From assembly GCA_022385805.1 (NCBI GenBank), contig MU277687.1:154245-218244 (forward strand): 64,000 nt of DNA, in the 5' to 3' direction. Under the pieces are notes generated by a model, which saw only the letters and a list, made by a program, of their open reading frames with translations, was not told the origin of the DNA and did no database searches. This document shows, piece by piece, positions 10,501 to 21,791 of this stretch (position 1 is the stretch's first letter; each line of letters opens with the position of its first letter). Both the position numbers and the translations under genes were made by a program. The DNA is from Pilatotrama ljubarskyi (Eukaryota; Basidiomycota; Agaricomycetes; Polyporales; Polyporaceae).

Positions 10501-12284
10501 GAATAAGTACTGTTGACCAGGGCCATATAGGGACGATCATTACTCACGAACGTCAAGACGGCCAAGCTTGAAGTCGGTTAGGACGTCGGCACGTGCTGTC
10601 GGAGGCCCGATGTACATCCCTACTTCGAAGAACCCCCACTACAAGGACTGCTATCAACCAAGTCTCAGCCGCCCTAGGAGAAGTGAGCTTACGGTCTGAA
10701 ACTCTCTCTCCCAGTTTCCAACCACGCTGCTAGGGGCGATTATCAAGCAGGTCGGCCAAGTTGCATTGGCTGGAGGGAGAGACCGTCGCTCCTTCCAGTC
10801 CTTGCTATCTTGAAGACGAGCAACGTGTTTGCGACGTCGATCGATGTCCCGGCTGTCGCCTCGCTTCTGCATGATAGCAGAGAGGAACGAAATCACCTGT
10901 ATCGTTTTTCCTGGAGTCCTCGTCAGCTACGTATATGCTGCGAGCGCTGCAGTGATGCATACCCTACACATTGTGCGGTGAGTTACCATGTAATATAGGA
11001 GTCTTTCCTGATCGGCACTCACCAAACCCATGTCATCGCCGAGCACGCCGCCCCTTCCGTCCTTGTACCTGCCCCAGAAGAAACGGACCCCATCTCTCTG
11101 GTATTCGCGCAGGAATGTATTGATGCTCGCAGGGGCCTTGTGGTCATTGTCCAGTAACAATGGGCCCAAAGCCTCTTGCCCGGGCTTCAGGTGGAAGGCC
11201 GGGCGTTTCTCTATGCCCTACGCACGAGTCAGCGAAGTCCGCTGAACGACGAACCTTGCGCCTCTGTTCACCTCCATTAACCACTCGGGGTCGGACTCGG
11301 GCTCTGTTTCCGAGTCTGACTGCTGCGCCACCTTGGAAGGCACGGAGGTTGAAGCTTTCACTTGACTGTGAATCCAATGTGGTTCCTCGTCCTCAGGCTC
11401 AGTCACTGAATCGTCAGGATTGGCCAGTCTTGGCTTCTTGCTGGGAGGTGGTTTCACCGCCGTAGGATACTGTGTAGCTGCTCGCTTCGACGGCGATGGC
11501 CGTGCTGGATGGCTGCTGTCCTCGAGATCACTCTCATATTCTGTCACAGAGTCGTCCTCAGCCGCGGCTGATGGTGGCTGAGGCGTAGACTTATGCGAGA
11601 GGACTGCGAGCGTCCTCGGCATTGGTTGAGGGTCGTCAACATCATCTTCTGCCTCGTCTTCCTCGTCCTCGTAGTCCTCCTCTTCATCATCTGCGTCATC
11701 TTTCTCTTCACTATTTGGAGTGGCTTCTATGCCGATGTCACCTGCGCGCGTAGAACAACAGCGGCATGAGACAAGCACCGAGAGCGGAAGTCGAATGCCA
11801 GTGCTCCATACCGAAGTACTGCAACAACAGATTCGGACACTGCGGTATCGGAACGACTCGTTTTTCGTCTGCAAACAGTCGTCAGAATTATCCAAAAAAT
11901 GTACAGTCGAGAGCTGCATACCGCTGCGCCGAGAAGACTTGACGCCGATCTTGGCAAGTGTTTCTCTTCTCCGCTTCTTAGTGGCCGGTTCCAAGTCGGA
12001 CAAGTCACTGACATCAGCTTTTTTGACTTCTCTCCTCTTCCGCCCACGTTTCTTGGGCTCCTCAGGTACGTAAGACTTGGGATTAAAGTCGGAGTCCGAA
12101 TCCACCTCTGTACGCCTCCAGTTATTGCGCGAATGGTCGTGCCAGTAGACAGTTGATGGTTCCTACCTAGAGGTACTGCGGTTGACGCATTGTTCCCTGA
12201 AAAATGTCAGAAGGCATATAGTGAACCCTTACTACTATCCTCACTTTTGGCATAAGCAGAGGGCTTGTTTGAGGACGCTGCCAT
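7533..12284 (-). CDS. SNF2-family ATPase/helicase, ERCC6L2 (Rad26-like) type
   Basis: This is a Swi2/Snf2 double-stranded-DNA translocase, probably nuclear and in DNA repair by analogy with ERCC6L2. The Met at 12284 begins [13 protein letters not shown]. It is followed by a basic/acidic low-complexity region (KKRGRKRR, then a long Glu/Asp run near 11640-11710). Motif order on the minus strand: [16 protein letters not shown] (Q-motif region), GDDMG and [10 protein letters not shown] (Walker A), [16 protein letters not shown] (Ia), [11 protein letters not shown] (II), SGT followed by [19 protein letters not shown] (III), [15 protein letters not shown] (IV), [17 protein letters not shown] (V) and [17 protein letters not shown] (VI), then [14 protein letters not shown], a stretch typical of ERCC6L2-like proteins. 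The last intron (about 7599-7658) leads to the end [12 protein letters not shown]. The Walker A junction does not splice cleanly (see findings). At least a dozen exons; exact borders not all resolved. Confidence 0.85.
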
Positions 12285-12896
12285 GGTGGTAGGAGGCAAG
12301 AGAAGCTGGGGCGGGACTTAGCCACCGTCGCTGACCATGTCCTCAATTGTCGCCGGGGTTAGGGCTTGTGTCTTATTTGGGACGGTAGACGCCGGTTAGT
12401 AGGTTCGCGTACTTGGTCCGGTCCTTCGGCTTTGTTGACTGCGAAGTGACTGAGTCGTTGAGTTTCTCTCTCACTTCCACTTCATCAGGGAGCAGGCGTA
12501 AATCGTACAAGGAGTATAAGCACAACCTGAAAAACTGCGATCAGTGTCACTGTTTGTGAGAGCAGTGACATACTTGCCATACTGTATGACTCGATGTCTA
12601 AGTTGCCTACCCGGCGCTACTGCATCATCGCAGGGCAAACGCGGCCGCACACACTGGCAGCGGGCGCATGCATAATCGATCCCCAGACTGACAGGAGTCT
12701 CGATCTTCGGGCTGCTTCCCTTCCTGGCAACGTTGAGAGATACCTTGGTGGTAGCGTGTAACAGACATGCACACGAAGTGTCGCGTATACAATGACGACC
12801 TGTGAGGTGATATCGAAGCAAATTCTATTGCACATTGAGGATAGCAACTACGACCCATGTATTCTAGCAGCACACGCGAGAGCAAGACGAACCACC
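12285..12896. other. Intergenic between SNF2 start and LeuRS end
   Basis: About 610 bp. It should hold the SNF2 promoter and the LeuRS terminator region. No coding signal was recognised in either strand. Confidence 0.45.
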
Positions 12897-15800
12897 TCAG
12901 ACATTGTAGTACTCGAACGCAGGATTCCCGGGCTCCGCGCTCTCAACCAGGGTCTTTGTAAGAGCAGACAAATCTTTCTGCTTCGCCTCATCCGCCAGGA
13001 GCACCTCGGCGTCCTCGAGGTTCAACGTGCGCTTGAGATATGGCAGGATCTCGTGGAGCACCTTGACCTCCGAGAAGGGCACGGTCCGGTTGAAGGCAGT
13101 CTGCGCGCCGAATTGCGCCATGCGTTTCTATAGAGACGCGCGTCAGTAATTGTAGGACATGACACAGACGATGACTAATACCTTGAACGCCTGAACGAAA
13201 GGCATCGCGCGCTTGTCCTTGATCAGACCACGCGCAGTCAGGAGCTCGCGGACCTTCTGGTCATCGACGCGGTCGTGCTCCTCATTGTACGCCTCCTTCA
13301 CTACTTGCACGCACTGGTCCTGCCACTGCGGGAACGCCGTCGTAACGTAGATACGCACTGCGCGCGGCTTCTTCGGATCGTACGTCGCCTGGCCCTGCTT
13401 GCCCTTGTTCATCTTCTTGAGCAGCGACAACTCCGCGTCACGCATCGTCTTGATCGTCCCGCGCATGTACACCGCCGAGTCAAGGATCGACTGGTCGACC
13501 GAAGTGGTGACGGCCGGCCACTGTGCGAACTGTACGGACTTGGGCTCCTTGAGAATGCTGGACCATATGTGCTCGGAGAAGTGGGGTGCAATGGGAGCCA
13601 CCAGGAGAGCAGCGGTACGGATCCACCACTCAGCGAGGTCGGCATGCATGCCAATGTCTGCGGTGACTTCACGGTACCAGTCACGCGTTGATTGGAGTTC
13701 GTAGAAGCCGTACTTCAGGGCGTCCTTGTACTGCATGCTGCAGGTTGGAGGATCAGCATAAGCACACCAATGCTGCTATTCGGCGCGGCTTACTTCTCGA
13801 AGTAGCCCTTGGTCTTCGTAATGAGGTCGTTCACTTCATGCTCGAAGACTGTGTCGTGATAGTTCTTAGGGCCCTGGCGGAGGCTGGATTTGCCCTGGAT
13901 GATCTCCTGGGGAAACGACATGAGTACTCGTTCGGGGACACTATACGAGGAGATACTCACATCGCACCAGCCGATCAGGGTGTGCAAACGAAGGATGTTG
14001 GCGTTCGCGGTCTTTTCGTCAAAGTTCGCGTCCTCGATACCGTCACCAGCGTCTGCCAGACACAGCCGCGTCGCGTCCGCGCCGAACTTCTCGATACACT
14101 GGCGCATCGTCATCGAGTTACCCTTGCTCTTCGACATTTTCTGCCCATTGACCATCAAGTGCCCGTTCGTGCGCATGCTGAGTGGCCATTTGTCCTCGGG
14201 GAACAGCGCCGCATGGTTGTAGACGCAGAACGTCAAGTGGTTGGGGATAAGGTCCTTGCCGGAGGAACGAACGTCGAAGGGGTAGAAGTATTCGAACTCG
14301 TTCTTCATCGCGTCGGCCTTCTCCTTCGGCATGGGTGCGGGGTCGGGCCAAGGACCGTTGTTCAGGACGTACTCCCAAACCTCGTCCGTCATCTGGTCCG
14401 CGGTCACACCGAGGGGACCAGGCACGCTACCATCGAGTCTACCTGCGCATCGTCAGTCACGCGACAAGGGCATGGCACCGTGTACTTACTGTGCAGGAGA
14501 TGGGCGACGGTATAGTACGCCATGTAGATGGTGGAATCACTCAAGCTCTCTACAAGGAATTGCGGGTCCCAAGGGAGCTTCGAGCCGAGCCCGTACGTAC
14601 GCGCGCATGCCCACTTGTTAAGCCACGCTAGCACGCCCTCAAACGCGTTCCGGGTCTCAGCGTTGTACGTCTCCATCTTCGCGACCAACCTGATGATAAG
14701 AGCCCCGTTAGCGTCGCCACAGCAGCGCGCCGCGCTCCACTCACTTCTCCGCCTGCGCCCTCCACGACGGCTCGCCATAGTCCAGGTACCATTGATCCAT
14801 GAGCGCGATCACACACTCGTCCGAGCTCCGAGAGATGATAAGCCCCTCGGGCTCGGCGTACGCGAACGCCAGGCCTGCCTCGATCAGCTTTTCGCGGACG
14901 CGCTGTTTCGCCTCCTGTACCGGCAAGCCCTTGAACTCGCCCACGAGCATCGTGCCATTGTAGAAGCCCTCCTTGTATGCGATCTCCTTCGCCTCCGCGA
15001 GCTGCTTCGTGTCCTTCTGCGACTGGATCTTCAGCTGCTTGATCACGGCAGGCGCCGTCATCTCGCCGTACGTCGGCGTCGAGATCACGGGCACAGGCTC
15101 GACCGCAACCCAGGATGGGTCGATCTTGTAGAACTCGGGCTTCTTCTTGAGGTCCGTGAGCGTCTGGAAGTCGTCTGGCGAGTCCGAGGGGACGGAGGTC
15201 ACGACGCCCGTACCCTGCTCACGGTGAGCGTGCGATCGAAACATGCTCTATGCGCTGACTAACCTTGGTCGGCAACACGTTCTCCATCGGCAGCACGTAG
15301 ACCTCCGGGTTCACAGAGAACGGCGCCTTAATCTTGGTCCCGACGAGCGCCGTGCCCTCCACCTCGACGAGCTGGTTGACCTGGCCACGGACGTCCATGA
15401 TGCCCTGGAACGCCATGTTCCGTGCCGCGCGGTACGTGCACACGTACGCCTCCTTGTCATTTATCGCGAAGACGCCGTACTTGATAGCCGTGCCGACAAA
15501 GCAGTTCGTCTGCCCATACCTACGCGCATCAAGAAGTAAGTCAGCACCTGCCACTCGAGACGCTGGCACCACTCACATCGTCTCCGGGCGGAGAGTCGCG
15601 GCGACGAGGTACACCTTTCGGCCACCGACCTTGCCTTCTATAGCCTTCGCCGCCTCCGGGCTCCACTGTACGACCTCCATCTTGATACCGGTGTATTCGG
15701 TGGGTCCGAGCGCTTCACCTTCCGAACGATCGTGGTCCATGCAAGGCTGACCATCCTTCGGGCTGTAAACTGTGTAGCGTTCGCCGAACTTGATCTTGCC

Positions 15801-16638
15801 AAGCTTGTACAGCTTCTTCATTTGCCAGCGCACGAAGCTGTCGTAGTAGGGGTTCGCGTCGGTAGTGATGAACGAGCGACGCCAGTCGATTCTTGAGCCG
15901 AATAGCTGGTTATCTTCCTAGAAGGAGGATTAGCACGCGCAAATTGCAGCACTCAGAGTCATTCGCGCACGCACAATGCAGATCGGCGGGTAGTACTTGA
16001 GCCAGTAGTAGGGGTCCGCGAACTTCTTGATTTCGTCCCGAGGCACACCCATCGACTCCATGATCTGGAACTGGTACTGCAGGCCGGTCGCCTTCGCCGC
16101 CACCTTGCCCTTCTTCGCCTTGTCTACCGCTTTCGCAGGGCCATCGGACGTGGTCGTCGGCGCAGCAGGTGTGGGCTCCTCGTCCGGCTGGAACCTCTCG
16201 AAGTTCTCGCCGAACATCTCGATCTCGCGGATGATTTTGTCTGCAGCCGCCTGTACGATCATGTAGCTTTCTGCTCGAGTAATGTGGCGCGCCACCACGC
16301 ACCTTGATAGGCATGCCTGTGCAGTGGAATCCATGGGGAAAGAGGACTCGCTTGCCCGTCATCCTATGGTATCCCGCCGCGAATTCAATTTTGGAGATGG
16401 TGAACGCATGTCCGAGGTGGAGGGAACCATTGGTGTATGGATAGGGAAAATTGCCGAACCACTTGGGGTACTTCTCCTTGATCTCTGCCTTGGACAGTCC
16501 TGCTAGTTCCTCCTGCGACGGAGCGTTGATCTCGAAGACGCGCTCCTCCGCCCACCGTGCCTGGTACTTTTTCTCGAGTTCACGGAGTTCGTCGCGTTTG
16601 CCGGTTTGGGCGAGCTCGATGGTGTTGGCGGAGGCCAT
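12897..16638 (-). CDS. Leucyl-tRNA synthetase, cytosolic
   Basis: Class I aminoacyl-tRNA synthetase that charges tRNA-Leu in the cytosol. About ten exons join into roughly 1,090 aa, the usual length for the eukaryotic/archaeal-type enzyme. Exon 1 has the Rossmann fold entry [17 protein letters not shown], where HLGH is the HIGH-type signature. The CP1 editing domain carries [10 protein letters not shown] followed across an intron by YGQTNCFV. The KMSKS loop is [13 protein letters not shown] near 14110-14150, followed by [21 protein letters not shown]. The anticodon-binding region is WYREV through the [17 protein letters not shown] segment. The last exon ends [10 protein letters not shown] Pro/Ala-rich insert ([11 protein letters not shown]) sits in exon 2. 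No lesion was seen. The start at 16638 ([18 protein letters not shown]) fits family N-termini. Confidence 0.95.
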
Positions 16639-18570
16639 GGTGCGTATACTCGATAAACGAGCAGGACGTATAGCACGTCTCCAGATAGAGAAAATGGTGG
16701 TAAACCTCCGATGCCCGATTAAGAATTATAGAAAGAGATTGGGAGTTGGGTGTGAGCAATCGATACAGTACGAGTCATAAACGGGCAAGTCAAAAGAAGC
16801 AGAAGTGTGCCCAAGCGTGATCGGGGTCTGCCGCTGGAAGTTCAGAACCTCTAACACCGCGTGTGCCCCTCTTCAAAGCTCCAAGCTTGAGCCCGCTCTC
16901 TCCCCGACGCGTATTTCATCACCACACAGTGAACAGTACTACATGAACACATCTCGTTGCTGAGGATCGATATCGTCTATGCGTAGGTAAGTCGGCGTAT
17001 AATGCCTCATAACCGGGCGGCAACAATAATGTGAGGCCGAAATTTCCAGAAATGCGCTCATAGTGCTCACTATATTTTGATGATAGTAGTCGCCGTATGG
17101 GAGTACTAGTCCCTCGCCAGAACGCTCGTTCAATGAAGCTCCGTGACGGCTGTCCACTTCTGCCTTGGTGGAGATGGAAGCGGGACCTCCCGGTCAGGCT
17201 GTCACTCAGACAAGCTAGTATGATCAGTGGCTCCTCACAGGCGCATACTGCTCAGCTCCCATGCTCGGCTGCAAAAATCTCGCACAGGATTGCAGGCGGG
17301 CATCCAATGCCATACCGCTGAGCATGAGTAGAGTTAATCCCCATACCGTTCGGGCGGCCAGCCATGCATACTTGGTACGTCTGCACCCGCTCTGAAGGAG
17401 AAGACTGAAGCTGCGTACATCAAGCTCCCGCACTCCACCTTGCCCTGTTAGAAGCCTCGTGTTATATCCTCCGCTACCTTCTATGGTGTGCAGCCGATGC
17501 CTTCGGCATTCCCGTATCTCGTTGGTTTGCGCACCTGTCTTACGCTGTGCGGCCTCATATCTCAATATCCGGGGAGTGTCGCTCGAAGACGCTAAGAGTA
17601 ACGCTACAGTATAGCCAGGTGTGTCACCACTTAGTCTCTTTCAACAGATCGACGGAGTGCAATGCGTACATGCAATCCGCCGCCACTCTCACGCTCTGAA
17701 ACATACCGGATGTGACCCCGCTCACGACGCTTCAGTGATGTCAACACTCGTGGATTCTAGGTATGAGCTACTAGCATGAGATCTGACATCGGGCCTCACA
17801 GTGCAGCTCCAAATTGGTGCTGGCCTGAATACCTCGTGGTCTCTGCTGCTTCGTCGACATGGGCTGTCCAGTTTCCTCCGCTCACTCACGTGTAGTGCAG
17901 GGCCGTTAGCTCGGCGAGACTCTACGGCATCCACTTCTCAGCCGGCATCTGCGCATTCTGTCCTCTCAGCGCGATGACGAAACCACGTCAATGCCGAGAG
18001 TAGCTCTTTCTAGGCCATTCTGTATACAGTAACCGGGTATGCATTCACATTCAAAGGATCTGCGTTTCTGAAGGAAGTTGTTCGTGCCAATGTGGCAGGC
18101 GGCGAGCTCAAGGTGCGTAGACGGACGCTTGCACTGTTTCAGCTGCATCTGCACGGCACCTACGTCTCATTTCATCAGGGATGATGCGCTGCACTGGAAC
18201 CAATCTCGGGCGTGGATCTGTTGCTGCCTGTTTCGCCCTAGCAAACCGTATCAGCTCACAAGTAGCGCATCTGTCCTATCCTGCCCCATTTGTTGGCCAA
18301 CGCTCGTCCCGTTGCCCGTTTGACACGCTCGCACGCTGCGGATGTCAGCCTTCCGGCACTGCTCTGCAGACCGCATGCATGCGCAAACGCTCCGCTGCCG
18401 CTGGAGGTTCTGACGGTATTTAAGTAGACAGACAACTTCTCGAAGGCATCTCGGACCACCGGCATACGGTGTGCAACCCTTCCTGCCGAGCCAGTTCCCC
18501 AGATAGTCATTCCGCTCACGAGATCATTCTAAGCTCGCTAGACATATATATCGGGATCATTACCCACGCA
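16639..18570. other. Divergent intergenic region, about 1.9 kb, no gene recognised
   Basis: It lies between the starts of LeuRS (minus) and the MFS transporter (plus). Open frames are short, overlap in all directions and carry no recognisable motif. A TATATA run at 18543-18550 lies about 25 bp upstream of the MFS start codon. Confidence 0.45.
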
Positions 18571-21347
18571 ATGGACACCCCACCTACCCATCCTGCCTCC
18601 TCCAGTGCCCGAAGGGCGGCCACCTCCTCCAGCGACGATTCGACGTACAAGAGCAGTCTCGACAACAGCGAAGGTGAGTACGCCCACGCCCGTCGCCATG
18701 GCGCGGGATGCGCAGGACCGTGATCGCTGACGCGTGGGCGCTTGGCGGGTAGAGGGCCCGGCGGGAACGATTGTCAATGAGATGGTTCCGTCCGGTAAGT
18801 TTGGCCGCGCAGTTTCGACCGCCCTCTGCGGAGATTGGCGGTCGTAACCTGTGCGCTTGGGGCGCGAGGATCCTGTACGGCGGACTGACACTTTGCGTTG
18901 CAGAAAAAGATCCGGAGGACGGGCGCACTCCGAGCCCGGACATCGATGAACCACTGACGACATATCGCCAATACAGGCGGCGATGGGTGGGCCTCGTAGC
19001 AATCGTATGTCCACCTTTCTACCGTCTATAGCGCAATATCGCCGATGCTGGGTCTTTGTAGGTGCTCCTGAACATCGTGGCCGGCATGGTCCTGGTGTGG
19101 TTCGGCCCGATAGCGAATGACAGTGAGTACCACTTGAAGCCGTGAATACCGGGCAGATCCTCAATTAATAGCTGTGAATCTCAGTGGTGACCGACTTTGG
19201 CTTCACCCTGGATCAGGTAAATTGGCTCGGGAATGTCGTCAACCTCGTCTACTTGCCCGCCTCAATCGCAATGCCTTATCTGTATGGGAGATTAGGCACT
19301 CGGGGCACCGTACGGATCCTTCTTTCTGAAGGCTTTTGCCAAGTTGCTGACCTCAATATCTCAGTGTTACATTGGAGGCGCGCTGTTCATCGCTTCCGGA
19401 TGGATACGCTATGCAGGAACCACGCATTCCCTCTCCGTGGGAGGCTCATATGCACTGATCGTGACCGGGCAGGTAACACCGAAACCATCTCTGCGCGCCG
19501 CAAGCGTTGACATGCCCCTAGGTTCTAGGCGGCCTCGCTGTCCCCATCTTCCAAATCGTTGTCACCAGCTACTCAGAGACATGGTTCGACTTGAAAGGCC
19601 GTACCACGGCGACGATGATCATGGGCATCGGTCAGTTCTGTGTCAACTGCTGCAGGCTTCGCTCCGAGCTTACTCGCCTACATATTCCTAGCTAATCCTG
19701 TAGGAAATGCTGTTGGGCAGCTCATTCCACCGCTGATAGCCTCGCCCAGACAATCGGTGCGCATATAGTCGGCCAAAGATCTGCCTTCTGCTGATATGCT
19801 TGTAGTTGTTGGTCATGGCCATCATTTACAGCGCTGCGGCACCGGTCGTGTTCCTTGTAGGCAACTCGCCTCCCACTCCGCCAAGTACGACTCCGCATCT
19901 ATCCGTTATGCTTCTGCGCTCGGATTGATCAAACCTTGCATGTACAGCGTACTCCGGCTCGCAGAAACACCCGTCGCTGTCGTCGCTGGCGCGCGCGTTG
20001 TCAGGGCGTATCCCGCGCGACGAGTATTCCTACATGTCAATGCGGCAAAGGATCGACTTTGGCGTACTCGTCCTCGTATTCGGCGTGCTTGTCGGGGTGT
20101 ACGTCCCTTCTCCGATGTTTCAGGCCTCCGTGCGCAGTCTAACCAAGCGCCAATGCCTCCTAGGATCAACGCGTTCACCGTATTGACGGCACAGCATCTG
20201 GTGCGCTCATCTTACCGATCCTGCGAGATTTCAAACCCACATTGACACCCCGCGCAGGAGCCATATGGCTACTCTGACACTGTCTCCGGACTGATGGGGG
20301 CGGTCCTGCTCCTCGTCGGCCTCATTGCTGCCGCCATAACATCCCCGCTGTACGATCGCGTCCTCACGCACCATCTTGCGTTCTCGATCAAGGTCTTCTG
20401 TCCTATCCTCGCGGCATGCTGGATCGCGTTGATCTGGGAGAGTGCGTAGTAATTCACTCCAGCGCACCCGCATATACTCAGTCGAATCTCATGCTGACAT
20501 TATGTTGCCTTGGCTCACAGTCCGACCGAACAACACCGTGGTCCTTTTCGTCCTGATGGCAGTGATCGGAGCAACAGGACTGACCCTCTTGCCGGCGGTG
20601 TTGGAGCTCGCGGTCGAGTTGACGCGCAACGCTGACGGGAGCTCCGCAATTCTGTGGTCTTCGTACGTCTCGTACCTTGTCTCCCTGACGTCGTGCTGAA
20701 TCTGACGCTCATTGGTACACCGTTGACAGCTCCAATATGTTTGGCCTCATCTTTGTGCTAGGTGCGCATCATCGTTGCAAGTTTTTGGATACCGAACTGA
20801 CGGGAGTCATTTGCACCATATAGCTGAGGGCGCGCTGCGTGCTGGCCCCGACGCGAACCCGCCGCTCAACATGCACCGCGCGGAGATCTTGCAGGGCGCG
20901 CTGGTTGCAGGTGTCATCGTGTTCATCTACCTCGTCGAGGGCAAGCAGACCCGACGAGCGCGGGACGAGGAGGCCAATATCAGGGCATCTCGCGCGTTCA
21001 CCGCTGCCGACTGCCCGGAGCCTGGCACGACTGTCGAGGTCAGGGAAGTGCACGATCCCGAGAGGGGTTATTCGGGCGATTACACCAGAGGACCTTCGGA
21101 AGACATCACAAGGGCGCCGTCAGAAGACATCACAAGGGCTCCCTCGGTAGACCTAACCAGGACACCTTCACATGATGTTACAAGGGCCCCCGCCGAAGAC
21201 TTCATCAGCAAGCTCCCGGAGGAGCTGACGAGGAGACTCGCGGTAGAATCCGCAAGTGGACCCTCGCGAGCTTCTGTCACTGGGCCGCCAGAACCTCTAC
21301 GGCCTATTATGGAGGATGAGAAGGATGATGCACGGACAGTTTCTTGA
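18571..21347 (+). CDS. MFS transporter, FLVCR/DIRC2-like
   Basis: Multi-pass plasma- or endomembrane transporter of the major facilitator superfamily; the closest group by motif is the FLVCR/DIRC2 family (haem, choline or pyrogenic small-molecule carriers in animals). The substrate here is unknown. The cytosolic Ser-rich N-terminus starts MDTPPTHPASSSARR. After several short introns the first helices read WVGLVAIVLLNIVAGMV and WFGPIANDMVTDFGF, then DQVNWLGNVVNLVYLP and a motif-A-like loop GRLGTRGT. Further helices are LFIASGWIRYAGTTHS, GGLAVPIFQIVVTSY and MAVIGATGLTLLPAVLEL; the last helix is LQGALVAGVIVFIYLVEG. A long hydrophilic tail with five 8-residue repeats follows (separate entry). Exon borders in the middle (19,500-20,500) are approximate. 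Confidence 0.8.
21084..21203 (+). repeat. Five tandem 24-bp coding repeats in MFS C-terminal tail
   Basis: Each 24-bp unit encodes eight residues of the pattern T-R-x-P-S-x-D-hydrophobic: TRGPSEDI, TRAPSEDI, TRAPSVDL, TRTPSHDV, TRAPAEDF. Third codon positions differ between units, so the repeat is old enough to have diverged silently while keeping the peptide. The repeated Ser-Glu-Asp context looks like an acidic kinase target, by inference only. Confidence 0.85.
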
Positions 21348-21791
21348 GATCGCACGCCGGCTCTCTCTGCCCTCGGACGTTGGGAATACTCACGACGGAA
21401 ATGCCTTTTGATGCTTTACATAGAGCCACTGGTGCGTTCGGTGGCGGCCGGTCGCCCCAGCTGCCCAAACTCGACCCCCTTCGACTTTCACGCTCAACGT
21501 TGATTTACGACTATTTATCCTGCTATGTACTGTGACGAGCTGTTGTAGAGTAAATGTAGCCCTGCACGACTACTATACGTATCCGTGACGTCTCCAATAA
21601 TGTTGTTCTGCTTGCATTGCATGCTACGAACCGGCTGCACTCCACCGCAGAGGCCATGTCGTCAGCCACAGCCCCAGCGGGCGTTTACACGCTTCCTCTC
21701 CGCAACGACCACGACCTCATCTCCATCCTCCACAGCCATCCCCCCATAGAACAGCGCTATACCCTCGTTTGTGCCTATTACCTGCGACATC
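21348..21791. other. Intergenic between MFS and OSBP genes
   Basis: About 440 bp. It contains a 73-codon open frame starting at 21617 (with a second Met at 21657) that overlaps the OSBP start codon in another frame and ends at 21838. It could be an upstream ORF if transcription starts before 21617. Confidence 0.4.
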
